DNA of 64,000 bases from Amnibacterium kyonggiense (GTDB lineage: Bacteria; Actinomycetota; Actinomycetes; Actinomycetales; Microbacteriaceae). The notes beneath the pieces were generated by a model. That model was not told the origin of the DNA, searched no databases, and was given only the letters and a program-made list of their open reading frames with translations. Every line of letters starts with the position of its first letter. Position 1 is the stretch's first letter. Where the stretch lies: NCBI RefSeq assembly GCF_004364555.1, contig NZ_SOAM01000001.1, positions 992,001 to 1,056,000 of the forward strand, given 5' to 3'. The translations under genes and the position numbers were made by a program. Positions 57,504-64,000 of this stretch are shown here, in pieces.

Positions 57504-57532
57504 GCGGCAATCCTGCCGCGGCGAGCGCCGAC

Positions 57533-57931
57533 TCAGTCCTCGCCCTCCACGACCTGCGCGAGCTGCAGGAGGTTGCCGACCGTGTCGTCGAGGACCGCGA
57601 TGATCACCGGGCCCATGTCGGTCGGCGGCATCGTGAACCGCACGCCGCGCGCGACCAGCCGGTCGTGCTCGGCCCGCACGTCGCCGACGCCGAGCTGCAG
57701 GAACGGGATGCCGTCGCCGGCGATCGCCGCGGTGAAGGCCGGGACGGCCGGATGGTTCTTCGGCTCGAGGGACAGCTGCACGCCATCGGGCGCCTCCGGC
57801 GACACGACCGTGAGCCACCGGAACTCGCCGAGCGGCACGTCCGCCGCGAGGACGAACCCGAGCGTCCCCGTGTAGAACTCGAGGGCACGCTGCTGGTCGT
57901 CGACGAACACGCTCACGGTCTGCACTCGCAT
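57533..57931 (-). CDS. VOC-family (glyoxalase-fold) protein
   Basis: A 132-residue vicinal-oxygen-chelate protein with the usual two beta-alpha-beta-beta-beta halves: SVFVDDQQRALEFYTGTLGFVL at the front and VRFTMPPTDMGPVIIAVLDDTVGNLLQL at the end. Substrates range from methylglyoxal adducts to antibiotics; none can be assigned. ATG 57931 has CACGCT 6 bases upstream. It is divergent from the SAH-hydrolase-like gene. Confidence 0.85.
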   Translation of the reverse strand: MRVQTVSVFVDDQQRALEFYTGTLGFVLAADVPLGEFRWLTVVSPEAPDGVQLSLEPKNHPAVPAFTAAIAGDGIPFLQLGVGDVRAEHDRLVARGVRFTMPPTDMGPVIIAVLDDTVGNLLQLAQVVEGED

Positions 57932-57964
57932 CGTCCCAGCGTGCCGGAGGAGGAGCGCGCTGCA

Positions 57965-57970
57965 TAGGCT
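57965..57970 (+). promoter_or_regulatory. Leaderless-type -10 box of the SAH-hydrolase-like gene
   Basis: TAGGCT, 6 bases before ATG 57977. Confidence 0.6.
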
Positions 57971-57976
57971 TCCCGC

Positions 57977-59332
57977 ATGGGCCGGCCGATCGACGAGTCG
58001 CCGCTCGCGCCCCTCGTCCGGTTCTCCGCCGCCACCAACCTCGGGATCGCCGGTCGCGTCTTCCGCGACGTGCCCGCCGCGACCCTGCCGCTGCTGCGCG
58101 GCTTCGGCGGTCGCGAGGCCGCGTCGGGGACGGCCCTGACGACGGAGCGGACCGCCGGCCGCATCGACTGGGCTCGGCGCTGGATGCCCGCGACCGCCGC
58201 GGGCGCCGAGGCGCTCGGCGAGCGCGTGCGCGGGCTCCGCATCGGCGTCTCGATGGTGCTCGAGCCGAAGACCGCGGTGCTCGCCCTCCTGCTGCTGGAG
58301 GCCGGGGCCGAGGTCGACGTGTTCGCCTTCGCCGCCGAGACGGACGACGCGGTCGCGGAGGACCTCGCCGCCCGCGGCGTCGCGGTGCACGCCGCCGCGT
58401 CGGCGTCGCCCGCGCAGGAGCGGGCGCACGCGCTCGCCCTCCTCGACCGGCGGCCGCGGCTGCTCGTCGACGACGGCGCGCACGTCATCCGGCTCGCGCA
58501 CGCCGCAGGCCCCGACGTGGTCGCGGGCCTGCTCGGCGCGACGGAGGAGACGACGAGCGGCGTCACCCCGCTCCGCGCCATGGAGGCCGACGATGCGCTC
58601 CGCATCCCGGTGGTCGCGGCGAACGACGCGGTCACGAAGACCTGGTTCGACAACCGCCACGGCACCGGCGAGACCTGCGTGCTCGCGATCGCGCGGGCGC
58701 TCGACGACGACCTGTCGGGCACCCGGGCCGTCGTCGTCGGCTTCGGCCCGGTCGGCGAAGGCGTCGCGGAGCGCCTCCGCGTCCTCGGCGCCGCCGTGGT
58801 GGTCGTCGACGTCGACCCGCGCCGCGAGCTCGCCGCGCGGTTCGCCGGCTACGACACCGCTCCGCTCCTCGGCGCGGTCGCGGACGCCGACCTGGTCGTG
58901 TCCGCGACCGGGGCCCCGCGCACTCTCGACGGTCCCGCGCTCGCCGCGTGCCGGGAGGACGCGGTGATCGCCGTCGCGGGCGGAGCGCCGGAGGAGGTCC
59001 TGCCGCCCGCGGGCACCCGGGCGGAGCGTCTCGGCCCGCACGTCGAGCGCCTCCGGCTGCCCGGCGGGGGAGCCGTCCGCCTGCTCGCGGGCGGCGACTG
59101 CGTGAACATCGTCGCGGGCGAGGGCAACCCGATCGACGTGATGGACCTGTCGTTCGCCGTGCAGCTCGCGTCGATCCGCCTGCTCCTCGACGGCGGCCTC
59201 GCGCCCGGCGTGCATGCCCTGCCCGAGGGCGCCGACCGCGCCGTCGCCGGGAGCGCGCTCGGGCGGGACCGCCGAGTCGGGGACGACCTCGCGCGGGTCG
59301 ACTGGCGCAGGACGCGGTTCGATCTGTTGTAG
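57977..59332 (+). CDS. Divergent adenosylhomocysteinase-family protein
   Basis: A 451-residue NAD-binding protein related to S-adenosylhomocysteine hydrolase. Conserved parts: GATEETTSGVTPLRAME, VVAANDAVTKTWFDNRHGTGET (the Asn/Lys/Asp/Asn active-site stretch), the NAD motif VVVGFGPVGEGVAERL and VNIVAGEGNPIDVMDLSFAVQ. Differences: the usual N-terminal LAxxGRxEIxxAExEMPGLM region is unrecognisable, CRES after the active-site stretch reads GTGETC, and the C-terminal KPxxYRY that closes over NAD is absent (ends RRTRFDLL). It may be a paralogue with another substrate. Confidence 0.78.
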   Translation: MGRPIDESPLAPLVRFSAATNLGIAGRVFRDVPAATLPLLRGFGGREAASGTALTTERTAGRIDWARRWMPATAAGAEALGERVRGLRIGVSMVLEPKTAVLALLLLEAGAEVDVFAFAAETDDAVAEDLAARGVAVHAAASASPAQERAHALALLDRRPRLLVDDGAHVIRLAHAAGPDVVAGLLGATEETTSGVTPLRAMEADDALRIPVVAANDAVTKTWFDNRHGTGETCVLAIARALDDDLSGTRAVVVGFGPVGEGVAERLRVLGAAVVVVDVDPRRELAARFAGYDTAPLLGAVADADLVVSATGAPRTLDGPALAACREDAVIAVAGGAPEEVLPPAGTRAERLGPHVERLRLPGGGAVRLLAGGDCVNIVAGEGNPIDVMDLSFAVQLASIRLLLDGGLAPGVHALPEGADRAVAGSALGRDRRVGDDLARVDWRRTRFDLL

Positions 59333-59355
59333 AACACGTCGACGAATCTGTACTC

Positions 59356-59383
59356 GACCACTGTCAGTGGTCCTCGTTAGCGT
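59356..59383 (+). promoter_or_regulatory. Perfect palindrome and leaderless -10 upstream of the DUF222 gene
   Basis: GACCACTG-T-CAGTGGTC (59356-59372) is a perfect 8+1+8 palindrome. TAGCGT (59378-59383) follows and lies 6 bases before ATG 59390, so a bound protein at the palindrome would sit near the -20 to -30 region. Confidence 0.6.
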
Positions 59384-59389
59384 GTTCGC

Positions 59390-61030
59390 ATGAGGATGGA
59401 CGGCGTCGGAGGCGGAGCCGGTCGCGGCACCGCGGCCGCGGTCGACCCGTGGGCGGTGCTGCCCGACTCCGTCCGGATCCTCCGGCGGGAGGACGGCGCG
59501 CGGTTCGCGCGGGTGGCGGCGCGCATCTGGATCGGCGGGGACCGCTCGATCCCCGAGCTGATGATCCAGCGCCTGGACGCTGAGCCGCGGGTGGGAGCGG
59601 GCGACCACCACGCGGATCTGCGCGGGCTGGATCTGGAGTCCCTCGCCTGGGCGCTCGAGGCCGCGGCGGTGGCTGGAATGGACGCGCGCTGGCGGCTGAC
59701 CGTCGACGCCGTCGAGCGCTGGCGCTTCAGCGACGAGGAGCTCGTCGGCCTCCCGCTCGCGCCGAACGCGCAGCCCGACCCGGATCCGGTGTTCGACGCG
59801 CTCGCGAAGGTCGCCGAGGAGCAGCACTTCTCGAACCGCGCCGACGTCCGGCGGGTGAACGCGGCCGTCGCCGCCTGGCGGATCGCGCGCACCGAGGAGG
59901 ACCCTGGAGCGGCGAACACCCCGTACCAGAACGGGTTCTTCCAGGACCTCGGCCTGCAGCTCGGCGTCGCCGGCATGACCGCGAAGTCGCTCGTCCACAC
60001 CGCGGAGCGGATCGAGCGCGACCTCCCGGGGATCTGGGCGAGGTTCCTCGAGGCCGCGCACCCGTGGCGCGCGATGCAGCACGTGCGCACCGCGATCGAG
60101 GACCTGCGCGACGACGTCCTGCCGCGGTTCGACGAGGCGGCCGTGGACCTGCTCGCGACGACGCCGGTGCCCAAGCTGCCCGACGCGCTGCGCCGGCTCG
60201 CGGAGCGCCTGCAGGCGCGGACCGCGGACGACCGGCACGACGCCGCGATGCGTCGCCGCTCGGTGACGATCGATCCGGCTGCCGACGGCATGGGCTGGCT
60301 GCACGCGTACCTGCCGATGGAGGCGCTCGCGGGTCTCGACCACCAGCTCACGAAGGCCGCGATCGCCGCCCGCAGGAGCGCCGACGCGCCGGTCGGGATC
60401 GGCGCCCTGCGCGCGGACATCCTGCAGGACGGCCTCATCGACGCGCTCTCCCGGGACGAGACCCGGTCCGACGCGCTCGTCCCGGCTCGCCGGGGTGTCA
60501 AGGCTCGGGTGACGGTGACGATCCCGGCGATGTCGGTGCTCGGTCACTCCACGGCGCCGGCCACCCTGCTCGGCTACGGCCCGATCGGCCTCCGCACCGC
60601 CGCGCGCCTCGCCGGCGAGGCGACCTGCTGGGTGCGGGTGCTGACGGACCCCTTCACCGGCGCGGCGCTCGACCTCGGACGGCGCAGCTACCGGCCGACG
60701 GCCGACATGCGCGCGATGCTCCGGGTCCTCGACGGCGGCGGACGCGGTCCCGGCTGCCCCCGCGGGCCGGAGGACGTCGAGGTCGACCACAACCGCCCCT
60801 TCAACCAGGACGGCGAGCGGGGCGGGACCCGGATCGACAACCTGATGCTCCTGTCCCGCTTCGACCACGACCTCAAGACGGCGGGCGAGACGCAGGTGAA
60901 GCTCCTCCGGGACCGGACCGGCATCTTCACGACGCGGGCGGGCAACCGCTACGTCACGAGACCGCCGGATCCGCTCGAACCGACGCCCGTCCCACCGGAG
61001 CTCGTCGATCCGGACGACTGCCCGTTCTGA
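59390..61030 (+). CDS. DUF222/HNH endonuclease-domain protein (13E12 repeat family)
   Basis: A 546-residue protein of the 13E12/DUF222 family, common in many copies in actinobacteria. The DUF222 helical domain covers about residues 60-420 (LESLAWALEAAAVAGMDARWRLTVDAVERW). The C-terminal HNH nuclease is at about 460-500: DVEVDHNRPFNQDG gives the central histidine and NLMLLSRFDHDLKT the NxxxLxxxxH part. The frame is intact. The family is linked to mobile repeats in mycobacteria, but no terminal repeats or target duplications are seen here. The TAGCGT box fixes ATG 59390. Confidence 0.88.
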   Translation: MRMDGVGGGAGRGTAAAVDPWAVLPDSVRILRREDGARFARVAARIWIGGDRSIPELMIQRLDAEPRVGAGDHHADLRGLDLESLAWALEAAAVAGMDARWRLTVDAVERWRFSDEELVGLPLAPNAQPDPDPVFDALAKVAEEQHFSNRADVRRVNAAVAAWRIARTEEDPGAANTPYQNGFFQDLGLQLGVAGMTAKSLVHTAERIERDLPGIWARFLEAAHPWRAMQHVRTAIEDLRDDVLPRFDEAAVDLLATTPVPKLPDALRRLAERLQARTADDRHDAAMRRRSVTIDPAADGMGWLHAYLPMEALAGLDHQLTKAAIAARRSADAPVGIGALRADILQDGLIDALSRDETRSDALVPARRGVKARVTVTIPAMSVLGHSTAPATLLGYGPIGLRTAARLAGEATCWVRVLTDPFTGAALDLGRRSYRPTADMRAMLRVLDGGGRGPGCPRGPEDVEVDHNRPFNQDGERGGTRIDNLMLLSRFDHDLKTAGETQVKLLRDRTGIFTTRAGNRYVTRPPDPLEPTPVPPELVDPDDCPF

Positions 61031-61049
61031 CCGGCTCGCGCCCGCTCCC

Positions 61050-61055
61050 TAGGCT
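61050..61055 (+). promoter_or_regulatory. Leaderless-type -10 box of the amidohydrolase gene
   Basis: TAGGCT, 6 bases before GTG 61062. Confidence 0.6.
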
Positions 61056-61061
61056 CGTCGC

Positions 61062-62333
61062 GTGGTCACCGTCTACTCCGCCGACCTTGTGGTGCCGATG
61101 ACCGCTCCGCCGATGCCCGACGGCGCCGTCGCGGTCGAGGGCGGTCGGATCCTGCACGTCGGCACACGGGCGTGGGTGCTCGACCACCTCCGCGACGAGG
61201 GGCGTACGGTCGACGAGCGCCGCCTCGACGGCGTCCTGACGCCCGGCCTCGTCAACGCGCACACGCACCTGCAGTACTCGCGGATGGGCTCGGTCGGCGC
61301 CGGCCGCTACGACGGGTTCGACGACTGGGCGACCGCGTTCTCCGCCGTCTACGACGCGGGCGGCCAGGACTGGGGCGCCGCCGCGGCGGAGGGCGCGCGG
61401 GCGCTGCTCGCCGCCGGCGTCACCGCGGCGGCCGACATCGCGACCGACTCGCCCGCCGCGACGGCGCTCGCGGACGCCGGCCTCCACGGGATCCAGTACT
61501 GGGAGGTCATGAACTGGTCGAACGCCGCCTGGCGGCGCGGCGGCCGCGAGCAGGTGATCGCCGAGCTCGAGCGGGTGCCTCGGTCGCCCGGATCCGGCCT
61601 GTCGCCCCACGCCCCGTACTCGCTGGACGCGGAGCCGCTGCTCGACATCCCGGACATCGTCCGGGCGCACGGCGGGCGCCTCCACATCCACCTGGGGGAG
61701 TCGCACTTCGAGGGCGCCCGCGCGGGCGCCGTGGATTGGCACTTCGCCGGCGTCGAGAGCTTCCGGGCGCTCCGCGAGAGCGGCTACGGCGCCTCCGCGA
61801 CGGAGTTCGTCGACCGGCTGGGCGTCCTCGGGCCCGACTGCCACGTCGCCCACGGCGTCTACATGGCTGCGGAGGACCGCGCGCTGCTGCGTGCCCGCGG
61901 CACCTCCGTGGCGCTCTGCCCGCGCTCGAACGAGGTGATCGGGCTCGAGGAGCCGCCCGTCGCCGCCTACCTCAGCGAGGGCAGCCCGATCGCGGTCGGC
62001 ACGGACTCGCTGTCGTCGAGCCCGTCCCTCGATCCGATGGCGGACGTCGCGGCGCTCGTCGGCATCGCCCGGCGGCAGGGCTACGCGGGGGGCGACCTGC
62101 ACGAGCGACTGCTCGCGGCGGCGACGCTCGGCGGGGCGCGGGCGATGGGCATCGACATCGGGCCGGATCGGCTCGGGCACCTCGCGGTCGGCGCGATCGC
62201 GGACCTGACCGGGTTCCGGATGGCGGTCGGGTCGGTCGCGGACGCACTCGCGCAGCTGGCGGAGGCGGCGCCGGTCGACCGGTTGACGGTCGTCGGCGGC
62301 GAGCCGCGATCGGGCGAGGAGGAGGAGCGATGA
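61062..62333 (+). CDS. Amidohydrolase-superfamily protein (deaminase-like)
   Basis: A 423-residue metal-dependent hydrolase. Metal ligands: NAHTHL (His-x-His, about residues 66-71), HLGESHFEG, VAHGVYM and GTDSLSSSPSLDP. SPHAPYSLDAEPLL is the loop seen in aminodeoxyfutalosine, cytosine and related deaminases. Flanking beta-sandwich strands are at both ends. The substrate is probably a purine-like or small cyclic amidine; aminodeoxyfutalosine deaminase is one possibility, but no other futalosine-pathway genes are near. The stop overlaps the cupin start by 4 bp. Confidence 0.82.
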   Translation: MVTVYSADLVVPMTAPPMPDGAVAVEGGRILHVGTRAWVLDHLRDEGRTVDERRLDGVLTPGLVNAHTHLQYSRMGSVGAGRYDGFDDWATAFSAVYDAGGQDWGAAAAEGARALLAAGVTAAADIATDSPAATALADAGLHGIQYWEVMNWSNAAWRRGGREQVIAELERVPRSPGSGLSPHAPYSLDAEPLLDIPDIVRAHGGRLHIHLGESHFEGARAGAVDWHFAGVESFRALRESGYGASATEFVDRLGVLGPDCHVAHGVYMAAEDRALLRARGTSVALCPRSNEVIGLEEPPVAAYLSEGSPIAVGTDSLSSSPSLDPMADVAALVGIARRQGYAGGDLHERLLAAATLGGARAMGIDIGPDRLGHLAVGAIADLTGFRMAVGSVADALAQLAEAAPVDRLTVVGGEPRSGEEEER

Positions 62334-62782
62334 GGGCGGTCCGGCGCACGGTCGACGGGGCGGTGATCGAGGAGCTCGAGGTCCCGGCGCGGGCTGCGGC
62401 GCTCGGGCTGGAGCCGCACCCGGAGGGCGGCTGGTACCGCCGCACCTGGGCCGCCTCCGTCGGGGTCGAGACGCCGAACGGCCTCCGTCCGGCGGCGACC
62501 ATGATCCTGTTCCTGCTGCCGCCCGGCGAGGCGTCCGCGTGGCACGTCGTGACCTCGGACGAGACGTGGCTCTGGCACGGGCCCGAGCCGCTCGTGCTGC
62601 AGCTCGGCGGCAGCGGCGAGCGGCCCGAGGAGGGCGAGCGGATCCTCCTCGGCCCGGACCGCCCGCAGGCGCTCGTGCCGGCCGGCGCCTGGCAGCGGAC
62701 GCTGCCGTCCGCGGGCGAGACGCTCGTCAGCTGCGTCGTGAGCCCGGGCTTCGACTTCGCCGACTGGTCCCTCGAACCCTGA
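62330..62782 (+). CDS. Cupin-fold protein, DUF985 family
   Basis: A 150-residue cupin of the DUF985 family. The hallmark HPEGGWYRRTW is near residue 30, and SAWHVVTSDETWLWHGPEPLVL supplies the metal-site histidines. Members are small cytoplasmic proteins of unclear enzymatic role, sometimes linked to sugar epimerases. GGAGGAG precedes ATG 62330, which overlaps the amidohydrolase stop by 4 bp, so the two genes form an operon. Confidence 0.88.
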   Translation: MRAVRRTVDGAVIEELEVPARAAALGLEPHPEGGWYRRTWAASVGVETPNGLRPAATMILFLLPPGEASAWHVVTSDETWLWHGPEPLVLQLGGSGERPEEGERILLGPDRPQALVPAGAWQRTLPSAGETLVSCVVSPGFDFADWSLEP

Positions 62783-62784
62783 CG

Positions 62785-62838
62785 CTCCGTGTCGGAGGCC
62801 GACGCGCCCTGCAGGACGACGAGCCGGCCGACACGGAG
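62785..62838. terminator. Inverted repeat between convergent genes (family G)
   Basis: CTCCGTGTCGG (62785-62795) pairs with CCGACACGGAG (62828-62838) over a 32-base loop. The right arm with its flank, CCGGCCGACACGG, resembles the inner arm of family A (CGGCCGACACGCC). It fills the gap between the cupin and VOC stops. Confidence 0.65.
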
Positions 62839-62840
62839 GG

Positions 62841-63239
62841 TCAGCCCTGCTGGAGCACCCGGATGACGTTGCCGGACGGATCGCGGAACGCGGCGTCGCG
62901 CGGGCCCCACGGCTGATCGGCCGGCTCGGAGACGACCTCGGCGCCCGCCTGCACCGCGCGGTCGAACAGCGCCTCGAGGTCGTCCGTCACGAACACCCAC
63001 GGCCCGAGCGCGCCCTTGACCACGAGCTCCTCGAGCGCCTCGCCGTCCGCGGGGGACCGGCCGGCCTCCGGGTCCGAGAGCACGATCTGCGCACCGCCCG
63101 CCTCGCCGAGGGTGATCCAGCGGTGGCCGCCGGAGGAGACGTCCTGCGCGACGGGGAGGCCGAGCGCGTCGCGGTAGAAGGCCAGCGCCGCCTCCGGGTC
63201 CGAGACGGGGACGGGGGAGTACTGGAGGGAGATCGCCAT
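62841..63239 (-). CDS. VOC-family (glyoxalase-fold) protein
   Basis: A 132-residue VOC protein: ISLQYSPVPVSDPEAALAFYRDALGLPV at the front and FRDPSGNVIRVLQQ at the end, the typical second-half Asp-Pro-x-Gly-Asn signature. The substrate is unknown. ATG 63239 has TAGCGT 7 bases upstream, whose TAG is also the stop codon of the AraC-type gene, so the gene can be read both from its own promoter and from the regulator's. It is unlike the VOC protein at 57533 outside the fold. Confidence 0.87.
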   Translation of the reverse strand: MAISLQYSPVPVSDPEAALAFYRDALGLPVAQDVSSGGHRWITLGEAGGAQIVLSDPEAGRSPADGEALEELVVKGALGPWVFVTDDLEALFDRAVQAGAEVVSEPADQPWGPRDAAFRDPSGNVIRVLQQG

Positions 63240-63246
63240 GCCGCCG

Positions 63247-63252
63247 ACGCTA
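63247..63252 (-). promoter_or_regulatory. Leaderless-type -10 box of the VOC gene
   Basis: TAGCGT on the minus strand, 7 bases before ATG 63239; it includes the TAG stop (63252-63250) of the upstream AraC-type gene. Confidence 0.5.
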
Positions 63253-63681
63253 GGCCGCGGACGCCCGATCGGCTTCTCGGTTCCTGCTCGTCCTGCGGCG
63301 GGTCACGGCCTTCGCGGTGCAGTCGGGCATGAGCGCCTCCGCGGGGTGCGCGGCGGCGCGGTAGGCGGACGGCGTCATCCCGACGACCTCCGTGAACCGG
63401 CTGCTGAACGAGCCGAGCGAGGTGCAGCCGACCCGCATGCACGCGTCGGTGACGGTCGCGCCGGCGCGCAGCAGCGCGCACGCCCGCTCGATCCGCCGGG
63501 TCATCAGGTACTGGTACGGGCTCTCGCCGTAGACGGCCCGGAACCGGCGACTGAAGTGCGCGGCGGAGAGGTGGACCGAGGCGGCGATGGCGGGCACGTC
63601 GAGCGGCTCGGCGTAGCGGCGGTCGATCAGATCGCGGGCGCGGCGGAGGAGGACGAGCTCCTGCCTGCGCTCCGGGGTCAT
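63250..63681 (-). CDS. AraC-family transcriptional regulator (HTH domain only)
   Basis: A 143-residue protein consisting almost entirely of the double helix-turn-helix of AraC regulators: ARDLIDRRYAEPLDVPAIAASVHLSAAHFSRRFRAVYGESPYQYLMTRRIERACALL... SFSSRFTEVVGMTPSAYR (split). There is no N-terminal ligand domain, as in SoxS/MarA-type members; a basic tail (VTRRRTSRNREADRASAA) ends it. AraC-VOC pairs are common, so it probably regulates the adjacent VOC gene. ATG 63681 has TACCGT 7 bases upstream. Confidence 0.9.
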   Translation of the reverse strand: MTPERRQELVLLRRARDLIDRRYAEPLDVPAIAASVHLSAAHFSRRFRAVYGESPYQYLMTRRIERACALLRAGATVTDACMRVGCTSLGSFSSRFTEVVGMTPSAYRAAAHPAEALMPDCTAKAVTRRRTSRNREADRASAA

Positions 63682-63688
63682 GCGCCGT

Positions 63689-63694
63689 ACGGTA
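63689..63694 (-). promoter_or_regulatory. Leaderless-type -10 box of the AraC-type gene
   Basis: TACCGT on the minus strand, 7 bases before ATG 63681. Confidence 0.5.
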
Positions 63695-63703
63695 GCGCGC
63701 CGC

Positions 63704-64000
63704 TCAGCGGCTGCCCAGGGGCGCCTGCGCCGACAGGGTCGCACTCCGGATCGCGGTGGTGAGCGCCTCGACCGCCGGCTTCGGGGCGGCCGGGTTGGCG
63801 AGCAGCCGGAAGTCCACCGCGCCGAGCGCCGGCAGCCCGAGGCGGATCTCGACCTTCTGCAGGTCGGCGGGGATGAGCGAGTGCGCGAGCACCGCGATCC
63901 CGAGCCCGGCACGGGTCGCCGCGAGCATCGCGTTGATGTCGCGCACGGTGCAGGCGACGCGCCACCGTCGACCCGCCGCTTCGAGAGCGTCGATCGCCAT
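63704..64000 (-). CDS. LysR-family regulator, C-terminal part (partial)
   Basis: The visible 98 residues match the end of a LysR-type effector-binding domain: ACTVRDINAMLAATRAGLGIAVLAHSLIPADLQ is the usual hinge/ligand segment, followed by FRLLANPAAPKPAVEALTTAI. The start and the DNA-binding domain lie beyond the right edge, so neither the true start nor the length can be given. It reads towards the AraC-VOC pair; no relationship can be inferred. Confidence 0.75.
   Translation of the reverse strand: MAIDALEAAGRRWRVACTVRDINAMLAATRAGLGIAVLAHSLIPADLQKVEIRLGLPALGAVDFRLLANPAAPKPAVEALTTAIRSATLSAQAPLGSR

Noticed and set aside
59390-61030. Insertion sequence around the DUF222/HNH gene
   Set aside because: No terminal inverted repeats, target duplication or transposase were found; the upstream palindrome alone does not define a mobile element.
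1-64000. CRISPR array, rRNA or tRNA genes
   Set aside because: No regularly spaced direct repeats, no tRNA-like cloverleaf with a CCA end and no rRNA segments were noticed. A tRNAscan-SE and CRISPR-finder run would settle this.

Overview
The window is 64 kb of very GC-rich chromosomal DNA with about 62 protein genes, no RNA genes and no phage or plasmid markers. GTG starts are common, adjacent genes often overlap by 4 bp (ATGA/GTGA), a 13E12-type DUF222/HNH gene is present, and many genes carry an nAnnnT hexamer 6-7 bases before the start codon, which suggests leaderless transcription. Together these point to an actinomycete, most likely of the Microbacteriaceae or a close relative. The family assignment is inference; no marker gene proves it.

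Layout. 1-2.3 kb: an MFS exporter and a cytoplasmic HtrA-like protease. 2.35-12.3 kb: a coherent copper and metal block, consisting of a BlaI/CopY-type repressor with an M56 protease, a DUF5134 membrane protein, YcnI, a CopC-CopD fusion, the CopA ATPase, a CopD-CtaG oxidase-assembly fusion and an Nramp transporter. Three copies of a TCTAC-N5-GTAGA box lie at the promoters of this block. 12.3-27.2 kb: housekeeping and accessory metabolism (MalQ, serine hydrolase, ProC, UDG-like protein, RlmA, GH15, HisC, Eis-like acetyltransferase, SDR, glycosyltransferase, Na+/H+ antiporter). 27.4-33.8 kb: an alpha/beta hydrolase, a MarR-TspO divergent pair, an oxidoreductase-ThuA pair and a Fur-catalase operon. 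33.9-39.3 kb: a methyltransferase, a zinc-ribbon nuclease-like protein, a lactonase-like hydrolase and a SNF2 helicase. 39.4-50.9 kb: two MFS transporters, a six-hairpin-glycosidase-like protein, an HhH-GPD glycosylase, an ABC-F protein, a flavin oxidoreductase and PepN. 50.9-56.3 kb: two sigma factor/membrane partner modules and a DUF4349 lipoprotein. 56.4-64 kb: a trans-sulfuration enzyme, a divergent adenosylhomocysteinase relative, the DUF222/HNH gene, an amidohydrolase, a cupin and regulators.

The strongest systems-level signals are the BlaI-boxed copper/oxidase regulon, several families of long intergenic inverted repeats that abut stop codons (some with compensatory base changes), and the widespread leaderless-type promoters, which also settle several start codons. 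No stretch longer than 300 bases lacks a gene; the longest gaps (about 100-170 bases) hold operators, hairpins or leaders as listed.
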